The translations under genes were made by a program, and so were the position numbers. A stretch of 64,000 bases of DNA from JBBSDP01 sp038240605. Its GTDB lineage: Bacteria > Planctomycetota > Phycisphaerae > Tepidisphaerales > Tepidisphaeraceae. Under the pieces are notes generated by a model that saw only the letters and a list, made by a program, of their open reading frames with translations, was not told the DNA's origin and searched no databases. Shown piece by piece: positions 49,840-57,981 of this stretch. Numbering within the stretch: position 1 is the first letter of the stretch; each line of letters starts with the position of its first letter. The stretch is taken from positions 1 to 64,000 of the forward strand of contig JBBSDP010000010.1 of NCBI GenBank assembly GCA_038240605.1, written 5' to 3'.

Positions 49840-52296
49840 ATGCGTTCCTTCCTGGTGGGGTTGATCCTGACGATTCTGTCCTCCACCGCATCTGCTCAGG
49901 TCACGGGGTTCGTGGAATCGCTTGGCTTCGGCGCCTGCTATCGGCCCAACGCGTGGACGCCGATGGTGATTAACCTCACCTCACAGTTGCCGACTACTGA
50001 AAGCTTTCAGATCCAGGTCGTCCAGGAAGACCTCGACAAGGACACCGTCACCTTCACCCGCGACATCACCCTCAACGCCGCGACGCAGGAGAAATATTGG
50101 GTCTATTTTCTTCCGCAGCCAACGACAGGCGGGTTGCCGGGCGGCTCGCTGGCGGACCTCCAGAAGGTCCTGAAGGTCTACCTGTGCGCGAAGCCTGATT
50201 CGAGCGGCCACGCCAAGCAGCTCATGCGGCTGCCGCTTTCGCTGACCACCCTGAGCAACCTCGATCCCTCCTATGGGGAGATGGAGCACTCCCGTGGCAG
50301 GAAGCTCGTCCTCTTCGTGACCGAAGGCGACAGCCAGCCCGCCTGGCGTGAATACGACGGCGCACTGGGCACGACCGAAGACGTGGTGATGGTGCGGGTC
50401 GGCATTGCCGACCTGCCGGAAAACGTGCTCGGGTACGACTCGGTCGATGCGATCCTGTGGCTTGCCGCCAGGGCGGACAAGCTGGACGAGGCCGGATCGC
50501 GCCGGAAGGAAGCGATCGAGCAATTCGTCCGCGGTGGTGGGCAATTAGTCGTCTGCGCTCCCGCGCAGCCGCACGACATCGATGCGCTCGCCGACCTGCT
50601 TCCCATCGATCCGCGCGAGGTGACGATGGTCGAACATAAGTCGCTCGCGCCGCTTTCCACCCTCGCCGCGCCGCGCAACGCGAACGGACGGCGGGAACGG
50701 GCGCCGTGGGTCTTCTGGGATCGCATCGCCGGGAGCAACGCGTTCAAATTCGCGAAGGCAACCCCCGGAGAAAAGGCGCTGGTTGAAGATTGGATCGATT
50801 GGCCCGGCCCCAAGCCCACCCGCACGCCGTGGCTGGCGCGCCGTGCCGTCGGGCTCGGATCGGTCACCTGGGTCGCACAGGACCTCGGGGACCCTGCCCT
50901 CAAGGGAATCCGCGACGCGCGCGGGAAGATCGTGGATCCATCGATCGGATGGCCTTACGTCTGGGACCACGTCTTCGGCTGGAACAATGCGACCCGCGTC
51001 GGGGCCGAAGACGACAACAAAATGAAAGATGCGAAAGCCGCCTTCGATACCGGCGTCAATAACGGTTACCCCCGCGACCTGGGCAAATCATTGTTCAGCG
51101 GCATCACCTTCGAGGGCAAAGGAGCCGGCCTGATGGGCATTGCGATTCTCTTTTTCATCGTCTACTGGATTGTCGCCGGGCCGGGCAGTTTCCTGTACCT
51201 CTCGGCCAGGTCGCGCAAGCATTGGAGCTGGTTCGCGTTCGGCGCGGCGGCGATCATCGCGGCGGGGCTGACCATCGTGCTTGTCCGTCTGATCCTTCGC
51301 GGAAATCCGGTGGTGCAGCACGTCAGCGTCGTTCAGATGGCGGCGGGGGAGCACACGCGCATTCGCAGCCGCATCGGTCTGTACGTTCCCCGCGATGGAG
51401 ATCAGACGATCGAGCTCGATCGTGCGGCGCCGGACGCCGTGAGCGCTGTGACTGCCTCCATCGTTCACCCGCAGGACGTGAGCGATAACGAGTTTCCCGC
51501 CGCCCAGGATTACACGATCCCAGTCCACGACGCCGAGCAGCAGACCATCGCGGTAAAAATGCCCTTCCGCAGCACGCTCAAGAAAGTGGAGGCGCGCTGG
51601 GTAGGAGACATGTCGGGGGGCTTCCTGGGGCTTGCGAAACTGACTGACCCTCGCAACGGATACATTATCGGCTCGCTCACCAACCAGACCGGCGTGGACC
51701 TGAGGAACGTCTACTTCGCATTCAATCACCCGCAGACCGGCGTGCCCGCCGACTGGGTGCTGTACGTTCCATTCTGGAAAAACGGTCAAACCCTGGACCT
51801 CAATGCCGAGTACAATGCCGCCAAAGGAATCCTGACCGATGCTCGGCCGGACGGCATCAAGGGAAATGTGAAGGGAACGCTGGCACCGCTGCTATGGCCG
51901 CGAGTGTGGTATCAGGCGATCGCTGCCGCGGCGAACAACGGGGATGACTCGGGGTCGCCGGTTCAGGCGTCTTTCCCGGTGATGAGCCTTGTCGATCGGC
52001 TGCCGCCGCCGGTGACTGCGGGGAAGTCGGGGGATGCGAAGTTCGTCGAACACTGCTTCGATCTGATCCGCCGGGGTGGTCGCGACCTGAATCGATCCGG
52101 CGCGGTGGCGGCGGGACAGCTTGTGGTGCTGGCGGAATCGCGGGACGTGCCGTTGCCGCTGCCGCTGAAGGTGGACGGACAAGATATGACGGGGGAAGGC
52201 AAGCGGCTTTACCAGGCGGTGCTCCCGCTGGATCGAAGCGGTGTGGAGCAAGCCCCCTCGACGCAGCCGGTGGATGACGCGGACCCGCCGGGCTGA
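49840..52296 (+). CDS. Large membrane protein associated with an ABC exporter
   Basis: 818 residues from the ATG at 49840; an upstream in-frame ATG (49645) lies over mlaE and is rejected. A signal peptide ends near TASAQ. The periplasmic part includes a beta-rich N-terminus (VINLTSQLPTTESFQIQVVQED) and a glutamine-amidotransferase-like segment (FVRGGGQLVVCAP). Two membrane helices lie near residues 430-450 and 460-485, then a beta-rich domain. It ends in a short Ser/Thr/Pro tail. No named family is certain. It precedes an ATPase and permease and is probably part of the same exporter, as in GldG-like clusters. Confidence 0.6.
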   Translation: MRSFLVGLILTILSSTASAQVTGFVESLGFGACYRPNAWTPMVINLTSQLPTTESFQIQVVQEDLDKDTVTFTRDITLNAATQEKYWVYFLPQPTTGGLPGGSLADLQKVLKVYLCAKPDSSGHAKQLMRLPLSLTTLSNLDPSYGEMEHSRGRKLVLFVTEGDSQPAWREYDGALGTTEDVVMVRVGIADLPENVLGYDSVDAILWLAARADKLDEAGSRRKEAIEQFVRGGGQLVVCAPAQPHDIDALADLLPIDPREVTMVEHKSLAPLSTLAAPRNANGRRERAPWVFWDRIAGSNAFKFAKATPGEKALVEDWIDWPGPKPTRTPWLARRAVGLGSVTWVAQDLGDPALKGIRDARGKIVDPSIGWPYVWDHVFGWNNATRVGAEDDNKMKDAKAAFDTGVNNGYPRDLGKSLFSGITFEGKGAGLMGIAILFFIVYWIVAGPGSFLYLSARSRKHWSWFAFGAAAIIAAGLTIVLVRLILRGNPVVQHVSVVQMAAGEHTRIRSRIGLYVPRDGDQTIELDRAAPDAVSAVTASIVHPQDVSDNEFPAAQDYTIPVHDAEQQTIAVKMPFRSTLKKVEARWVGDMSGGFLGLAKLTDPRNGYIIGSLTNQTGVDLRNVYFAFNHPQTGVPADWVLYVPFWKNGQTLDLNAEYNAAKGILTDARPDGIKGNVKGTLAPLLWPRVWYQAIAAAANNGDDSGSPVQASFPVMSLVDRLPPPVTAGKSGDAKFVEHCFDLIRRGGRDLNRSGAVAAGQLVVLAESRDVPLPLPLKVDGQDMTGEGKRLYQAVLPLDRSGVEQAPSTQPVDDADPPG

Positions 52297-52352
52297 TGGA
52301 TCGTTCGAAGCTAACTTTAAACTGAATCCACGTTCCGCAGCAGCAGGTGCCG

Positions 52353-53291
52353 ATGGCCGACGTGATGATTAAGACCGTGAACCTCACCAAGCGTTACGGA
52401 ACGCTGGTGGCGCTGTCGAACCTCAATCTCGAGATCGAGGAAGGGGACTGTTTCGGCTTTATCGGCCCCAACGGCGCCGGAAAGAGCACGACGATCAAGA
52501 TCCTCGCGACGCTCCTTCAGCCGACGTGGGGTGAGGCGCGCGTCTGCGATTACGTCGTCGGATACCAGTCCCGCCTGATCCGTCCGTTGATCGGCTACGT
52601 GCCGGATTATTTTGGCGCCTACGAAGACATGGTGGTCCAGGAGTACCTGGAATTCTTCGCCGCCGCCTACAACATCAACGGCCCGGCCCGCACGAAGATT
52701 GTCAACGACGTGCTGGAGCTGACCGACCTTGCCTACAAGCGCGACGCCCCCGTGGACGGCCTCTCACGCGGAATGAAACAGCGCCTTTCGATCGGACGCG
52801 TGCTGGTCCACGATCCCAAGGTCCTGCTGCTGGACGAACCCGCCGGCAACCTCGACCCGCGCGCCCGCATCGAGATGCGCGAGTTGTTGAAGGAATTGCA
52901 GCGGCGTGAAAAGACGATCCTGATCAGCTCCCACATTCTTCCTGAGCTGGCGGACCTTTGTAATAAGGTCGGCGTCATCGAGCAGGGCGAGCTGCTCTAT
53001 AGCGGCCCGGTGACTGATATCGTCCGCCGTGCGCGAACGGGGACGGTCCTGCACGTGGGCGTCGCGGAAAATCAGGAGTTGGCGGCAGCGCTGCTCAGCC
53101 AGGACCCCAACATCTCCAACGTCGCCGCCAACAACGGGTACATGGAGGTCGCCCTGAAGGATGGGATCACCGACTACAGCTTCGTCCCCCAGCGGCTCAT
53201 CAGTGCCGGCTACCGTCTCACGCTGCTGAAGGAAGAAGAAGTCAACCTGGAAACCGCATTCATGCGACTCACAAAAGGGATGGTCCAATAG
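52353..53291 (+). CDS. ABC transporter ATP-binding protein
   Basis: 312 residues. Walker A FIGPNGAGKSTTIKILATLL, signature LSRGMKQRLSIGRVL and Walker B VLLLDEPAGNLDPRA with ISSHILPELADLC. The C-terminal 90 residues (TGTVLHVGVAENQELAAALL and on) are the extension seen in ABC-2 type exporter ATPases such as GldA/CcmA. The ATG at 52353 is favoured; a GTG lies 6 bases earlier. It pairs with the permease 110 bases downstream. Confidence 0.92.
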   Translation: MADVMIKTVNLTKRYGTLVALSNLNLEIEEGDCFGFIGPNGAGKSTTIKILATLLQPTWGEARVCDYVVGYQSRLIRPLIGYVPDYFGAYEDMVVQEYLEFFAAAYNINGPARTKIVNDVLELTDLAYKRDAPVDGLSRGMKQRLSIGRVLVHDPKVLLLDEPAGNLDPRARIEMRELLKELQRREKTILISSHILPELADLCNKVGVIEQGELLYSGPVTDIVRRARTGTVLHVGVAENQELAAALLSQDPNISNVAANNGYMEVALKDGITDYSFVPQRLISAGYRLTLLKEEEVNLETAFMRLTKGMVQ

Positions 53292-53292
53292 A

Positions 53293-53400
53293 GAGTTTGG
53301 AGTTTAGAGTTTGGGGTTTAGGTAATGCAAACGCCGCTCCTGACTGAACCCTGAACCCTGAACCCTCCCATGATCCCTCTTCCCTAAACTCTAAACTCTA
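53293..53400. repeat. Heptameric GAGTTTA/CCCTGAA repeat pair between ABC genes
   Basis: AGTTTGGAGTTTAGAGTTTG continues with period 7 to about 53322. It is followed by CCCTGAA units (53344-53366) and by CCCTAAACTCTAAACTCTA just before the permease ATG. The outer parts are imperfect inverted copies of each other and could form a hairpin between the ATPase and permease coding regions. Confidence 0.75.
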
Positions 53401-55494
53401 ATGATTGGTCTCGCTGAATATGCCTGGCGACTGATTCCGGCCAACCCGATCCTGCTTCGGGTGGTGGAGACCGCGGGGCGGCGACGGCGGGACCTGTTCA
53501 TCCGTTGCGGGTACCTCGGGCTGCTGATAACGGTCGTGGTCTTCTCGCTGATCGGCGGCGGGGCCGGTTCCGGCAGCAGCCTCTCGGATTTGGCGAAGAC
53601 CAGCGCTGTGCTCTTTCAGCGGATGAGTTATTTGCAGCTTGGGCTGGTGGCACTTCTCGCACCGATCTTCACGGCTAGTGCGATCACCCAGGAAAAGGAC
53701 AGTCAGACGTACGACATCCTTCTTACAACGCCGCTAACCAACGGGCAGGTAGTTTTGGGCTCACTGCTCTCGCGGCTGTTCTTCGTGGTAGCGCTGCTGG
53801 TCAGCGGCATCCCGATCTTCTCGATCACGCAGATCTTCGGCGGCGTCGCGATCAGCGCCATCGTCCGCTCCTTCTTCATCGCCGCCGCCACCGCGTTCGT
53901 CACCGGCGCGCTGGCGACGGCCATCGCGGTCTTCAAGGTCGGCACGCGCCGGACGATCTTCAGCTTTTACCTGTTCGTCGTGGTATACCTGGTGGGGCTG
54001 TTCGTGCTCGACCAGGTTCCCTATTTCCAGATCCCGGGTCACCAGACCAACACCCAGACGCCGTGCCATATAAGCTGGTTCACGGGGTTGCAGCCGTTCC
54101 TGGCGCTGCGGGCGACGTTTCACGATCCGGCGTACAACCCGCCGCTTCTCGGCAACCTTCCCCCCAGCCAGCAGGCATGGCCGGTCGGGTGGTACTTGAG
54201 CGATCCGGCCGGTTTCTACACGACCGTGATGTTCTTCCTCAGTTTCGTTCTGGTGACCCCGTCGATCGTGCTGCTGCGCCGTCTCGCGCAGTCGACGACG
54301 TCGCCGAAGACCTGGCTCCTGCAGAAGTTCCGCCTCTCCCGCGGCGATCGCACGCGCAAGCCGCGTGTGGTCTGGAACAACCCGATCGCCTGGCGTGAAG
54401 CCCGCACCAAGGCCTCGGCCTTCCGCGCGTCGATGCTGCGATACAGCTTCATCGCGCTGGGTCTCGCCGGGGCACTGGTGCTGGTCTACTTCTTCGCATC
54501 GATCGAGGCACCCAAGAGCACGCAGTACATCGACACGCAGTCGGTCGATCTGAATCACCAGCTTCTCACCGTTTACACGTTCGACGGCACCGCGACGACC
54601 CTTCCCATCCAGCCCTACACCTCCTATTTGCTCAATGGCAAGGAGAGCACCCTTGATGCCTTGCGCGGAAAGTTGAGCGTGGTCGCGGTCCCCAACAACG
54701 ACAAGGCCAACCCGGGCTGGACGTCGATCACCGCCAGCGATCTGCCGCGCATGCTGAGCGCCGACAATGCGCGCAAGTACCTGCTGGGCGTGGTGACGAT
54801 CGAGTTTGCGGTCATCCTGCTGATCGTCACCAACGCCGCCGCCAGCACCGTGACTCGCGAGAAGGAAGACGGCACGCTCGACCTGCTGCTCAGCACGCCG
54901 ATCACCAGCCGCTATTACATCTGGGGGAAGCTGCGCGGGCTGGTCAGCTTTGTGCTGCCGCTCGTGGCGGTCCCGGTCCTCAGCGCGACGTTCTTCGTCG
55001 TCTACGACCTCTTCCGCCATTCGGGCAACTGGAACGATGCTGCCTTCCAGTGGATCGTCTTCCCCGAGGCACTGCTGATCCTCCCGGCGACGCTGGTCAT
55101 CGTCTCCGCCTTCGCGGCGATCGTCGGCATGCAGATGTCGCTGCGCTGCCGTAAGACGGTCGTCGCGGTGATGAGCGGCGTGGGGATCGTGGTGGGGTTG
55201 TGCACGGTCCTGGGTTTCTGCGGCTTCAACCTTCTCCAGTCGAGCAACGCGAGCGGCATCGGGCCCGTCATCGGGAGCTTCAGCCCTTTCACCGTGATGA
55301 CGATGGAGATCGACCCGTACGAGTTCGCCGAAGGCGCCTTCCCCCGCACCGAGCCGGAGACGCTGGCCTGGGCGCGCATCTGGGTCTTCGTCGTCAGCTT
55401 CGTCGCCGTCGCTGCGTATACGGGACTGGTGGCGGCGATGTACCGATCGATGGTGAAGAACTTCGACATGACGATCAGGCGGCAGCAGCGGTGA
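53401..55494 (+). CDS. ABC-2 type exporter permease
   Basis: 697 residues with at least ten membrane helices in two ABC-2 halves. Half one has LLAPIFTASAITQEKDSQTYDILLTTPLTNGQVVLGSLLSRLFF. Half two has ILLIVTNAAASTVTREKEDGTLDLLLSTPITSRYYIWGKL. The TREKEDGTLDLLLSTP-like motif is the hallmark of ABC-2 membrane proteins of the NatB/GldF kind. The first half begins MIGLAEYAWRLIPANPILLRVVE, a typical cytoplasmic start. The substrate is unknown. The ATG at 53401 directly follows the heptameric repeat, without a strong ribosome site. Confidence 0.88.
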   Translation: MIGLAEYAWRLIPANPILLRVVETAGRRRRDLFIRCGYLGLLITVVVFSLIGGGAGSGSSLSDLAKTSAVLFQRMSYLQLGLVALLAPIFTASAITQEKDSQTYDILLTTPLTNGQVVLGSLLSRLFFVVALLVSGIPIFSITQIFGGVAISAIVRSFFIAAATAFVTGALATAIAVFKVGTRRTIFSFYLFVVVYLVGLFVLDQVPYFQIPGHQTNTQTPCHISWFTGLQPFLALRATFHDPAYNPPLLGNLPPSQQAWPVGWYLSDPAGFYTTVMFFLSFVLVTPSIVLLRRLAQSTTSPKTWLLQKFRLSRGDRTRKPRVVWNNPIAWREARTKASAFRASMLRYSFIALGLAGALVLVYFFASIEAPKSTQYIDTQSVDLNHQLLTVYTFDGTATTLPIQPYTSYLLNGKESTLDALRGKLSVVAVPNNDKANPGWTSITASDLPRMLSADNARKYLLGVVTIEFAVILLIVTNAAASTVTREKEDGTLDLLLSTPITSRYYIWGKLRGLVSFVLPLVAVPVLSATFFVVYDLFRHSGNWNDAAFQWIVFPEALLILPATLVIVSAFAAIVGMQMSLRCRKTVVAVMSGVGIVVGLCTVLGFCGFNLLQSSNASGIGPVIGSFSPFTVMTMEIDPYEFAEGAFPRTEPETLAWARIWVFVVSFVAVAAYTGLVAAMYRSMVKNFDMTIRRQQR

Positions 55495-55557
55495 AAATTC
55501 GCGAACGGCGCAACGCGCGCCCGGTTCCTGTGACCGCGATCAGTGATATCGCCTCGA

Positions 55558-56523
55558 TCATCCCAGGGCTGAGGCGAGGATCAGCGCGCCGGTTGGAACG
55601 GCGTCTTCGCGGAGCGCAGCCAGGCACACGTCCGGCATCGGCGCAAACGCCTCCATCACGTAGCCCGCCAGTGCCGCCGCAACCGCGGCCCGCAATGGCT
55701 CGCCCACCAGCGCCAAGCCGCCGCCGAGTACGATCATCCGCGGATGCGCCAGATGGACGACGTGCGACAGCGCGAACGCAAGATCGTTACCCACCTCCGT
55801 GAGGATGCGCCGCGCAGCGGCATCGCCTTGGCGACTGGCTTCCGCCAGGTGGCGCGCCTCGTTGCCGGGGCTTTGAGCGACGAGCGTTGCCAGCGGACCG
55901 GTCATCCCGGGATCACCGATCGCTTTGCGGATTCGCGCATCGACCGCCCAGCCGGAGCAGCGCGATTCGACGATCGTGCCGGCGCGGTCGAGCCGGAGGT
56001 GGCCGAACTCCGATTCCCCCGGCGGGGCGCCGTGATAGATCCGTCCGCCGTTCACGAGCCCGCCTCCCACGCCGCTCCCCATCGTGACGTAGAAGAGCGG
56101 ATCAGCGGCGTCAGTCGACGCACCAGGCCCGGCGCGCCCCGCGCCCGCCCGCGCCTCGGCCAGCGCCGCGACGTTGGCGTCGTTGTCGAGCGCCACCGGC
56201 AATCCCGTCTGTTCGCCCACCCATCCGCGCAGGTCAAAGCCTTCCCATCCGTCGATCTGGTGCGAACGGCGGATGCGGCCGCATTGGAAATCGACTGGAC
56301 CGCCAAAGCCAACTCCCATTGCCCGCAACATGATTCCGCGACGCAGTTCTTCCAGACCGGCCAAGATTTGGCGGCAGATGCCACCGCCGCCCGCGGCGGG
56401 CTCAACCGCAGCGCGCCAGCGGCGGGCGATTCGCCCATCGGCGTCGCCGGTGACCAGTTGCAGCTTGGTGCCGCCAATTTCAATCCCAAGATACGTTTCA
56501 GCTACGCCCGTCATGCCAGCCAT
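55558..56523 (-). CDS. ROK-family sugar kinase (glucokinase-like)
   Basis: 321 residues. ATP-loop EIGGTKLQLVTGDADG, the GVGFGGPVDFQCGRI segment, the catalytic Asp in VALDNDANVAALAE and FYVTMGSGVGGGLV are all typical. The Zn site is degenerate: instead of GHxxxxxxGxxCxCGxxGCxE it reads GHLRLDRAGTIVESRCSGWA with a single Cys, so structural zinc is probably lost or replaced. It phosphorylates glucose or a related sugar, but specificity is not evident. It is convergent with the ABC permease. Confidence 0.88.
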   Translation of the reverse strand: MAGMTGVAETYLGIEIGGTKLQLVTGDADGRIARRWRAAVEPAAGGGGICRQILAGLEELRRGIMLRAMGVGFGGPVDFQCGRIRRSHQIDGWEGFDLRGWVGEQTGLPVALDNDANVAALAEARAGAGRAGPGASTDAADPLFYVTMGSGVGGGLVNGGRIYHGAPPGESEFGHLRLDRAGTIVESRCSGWAVDARIRKAIGDPGMTGPLATLVAQSPGNEARHLAEASRQGDAAARRILTEVGNDLAFALSHVVHLAHPRMIVLGGGLALVGEPLRAAVAAALAGYVMEAFAPMPDVCLAALREDAVPTGALILASALG

Positions 56524-56685
56524 CTTACCGCAACGATACGCGAGAGTTCCTCAGCCCAAGTACCGTCCGCGCCCCCGGACGATCCCTCCCATGTGCCCCA
56601 ACCTGAAGCGCACTGAGATCGCGGCCACCCTCCCTCGCGGCCGGGGCATCCCATCTGCGCAACCCTTGGGCTATACTTCTGTCGT

Positions 56686-57456
56686 ATGGCTTCGCACGGC
56701 TCGTTCTACGCAAAGGGATGCCTGACGCTTTTCATCGCGGGAATGGGCGGCTGCGCCGCATCCTCGCAACACGCCGTCCCGAAGCCGCTGGACCGCCTCC
56801 AGACGGCGTACGACCAGGGCCGCTTGGAATTCCAGACCGAACTCGCCCAGGGACGTCCAACCGTCGAGATTTACGGCGATGAGGGCGCCACTCCCGGCTT
56901 CGACGAAGAGACGGGCCTGCCGCAGGTGGTGGTGCCGAAGGACGACATGAACCCGACGCTCGCCGGCCGCGTCTCCGGGCATAACGATGCCCTGCGGGAG
57001 TACATCGAGCAAAGCGGCCTGCCCGCGGCGTCGCGAAAGAAGTGGGAAGGGGAGATCCTTCATCCCGGCCGGTATTTCAACGACCAGATGCGCGGCGAAT
57101 CCCCGCTGCGCCTCGCGACCGACGCGCCGCGCGTGGCCTCCCCCGACGGGCGCTTCATCCTGCTGCTTCGCGAGACCACCCCGGACACACGGCCCGCCGC
57201 GGCAACGCCGCCGCAGTTGATCCTCTTTACCCCGATGGCGCAGCAGGCGGTGCCGCTCCCCACCACCCTCTCCGAACAGCGCGACGTCTCCTTCTTCTGG
57301 GGCCCGAGCGGCTCCGACACCGCCGTCTTCCGACTCGCCCCGCCCGACGGCGCCGGCGGGCCCGTCTTCTCCACCCTCGACCTGCGCACCGGCCAATGGC
57401 TCCATACCGAGCCCCCGATCAGCGGCTCCGATGCGCTCTCCCGCTCGGCTGGCTGA
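56686..57456 (+). CDS. Exported lipoprotein, unknown
   Basis: 256 residues. The signal ends in FIAGMGGC, a lipobox. The protein is mixed alpha/beta without a recognised domain: YDQGRLEFQTELAQGRPTVEIYGDEGATPGF, YIEQSGLPAASRKKWEGEILHPGRYF, and a second half with beta strands such as RFILLLRE and PQLILFTPMAQQAVPLP. It is divergent from the ROK kinase gene (162-base gap). No enzymatic motif was found. Confidence 0.65.
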   Translation: MASHGSFYAKGCLTLFIAGMGGCAASSQHAVPKPLDRLQTAYDQGRLEFQTELAQGRPTVEIYGDEGATPGFDEETGLPQVVVPKDDMNPTLAGRVSGHNDALREYIEQSGLPAASRKKWEGEILHPGRYFNDQMRGESPLRLATDAPRVASPDGRFILLLRETTPDTRPAAATPPQLILFTPMAQQAVPLPTTLSEQRDVSFFWGPSGSDTAVFRLAPPDGAGGPVFSTLDLRTGQWLHTEPPISGSDALSRSAG

Positions 57457-57589
57457 CTCTGCTCTGTTTCTGTCGCGCTAGCTGCATTGATTCAACGGAA
57501 GTGCGAAGAAATGGCTGCATTTTTGTAATTCCTGCTAGCGCCTCAGCCCACCGGCCGATTTGTAAAGTTTTATACATATTATAGAGGGA

Positions 57590-57975
57590 CCGCGCGCCGC
57601 TGCGGACGCTTGATCGCTGCTCTTTGGATGGTCACAGAGAGCAACAGGAGGTGAACGACCAGTCCGTAGCGCAAGCAAACTCGATTCGACCACACACGAT
57701 GGCGAGCCTGCTGGCAAGGGGCGAAGCCCGGACCTCCGCCAGAAGAAACGGAGGAGGCTGCGGGAGCTGAAGGGTAACGTGTCAAAGCGACCCGCAGAGC
57801 GTGTGGGGTGGTTGGAGACGCAATGGTCAGGACGTTCTCGTACGTGAACCAGAGAGACCTGCCGCGCGAAGCGAGCGGTGTTCATGCGTCCGTCATCCAG
57901 CGGCGCCGAAGAGCCGTCGGGGCAGGAGTCAGAGCGCCCATCAGAGCGACGACGCGGGGTAAACGCGGCGGAACG
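57590..57975 (+). other. Probable group II intron remnant (5' domains, no reverse transcriptase)
   Basis: No coding frame is supported between 57457 and 57981. The stretch GTGTGGGGTGGTTGGAGACG ... CAATGGTCAGGACGTTCTCG ... TACGTGAACCAGAGAGACCT ... GGGGCAGGAGTCAGAGCGCC matches my recollection of the RNA part that precedes the LtrA-type ORF in bacterial group II introns. Many GC-rich complementary words agree with a folded RNA. The ORF, domain V and domain VI are absent, so this would be a truncated copy next to the CRTAC1 gene. The exact ends are guessed. Confidence 0.45.
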
Positions 57976-57981
57976 GGTAGT

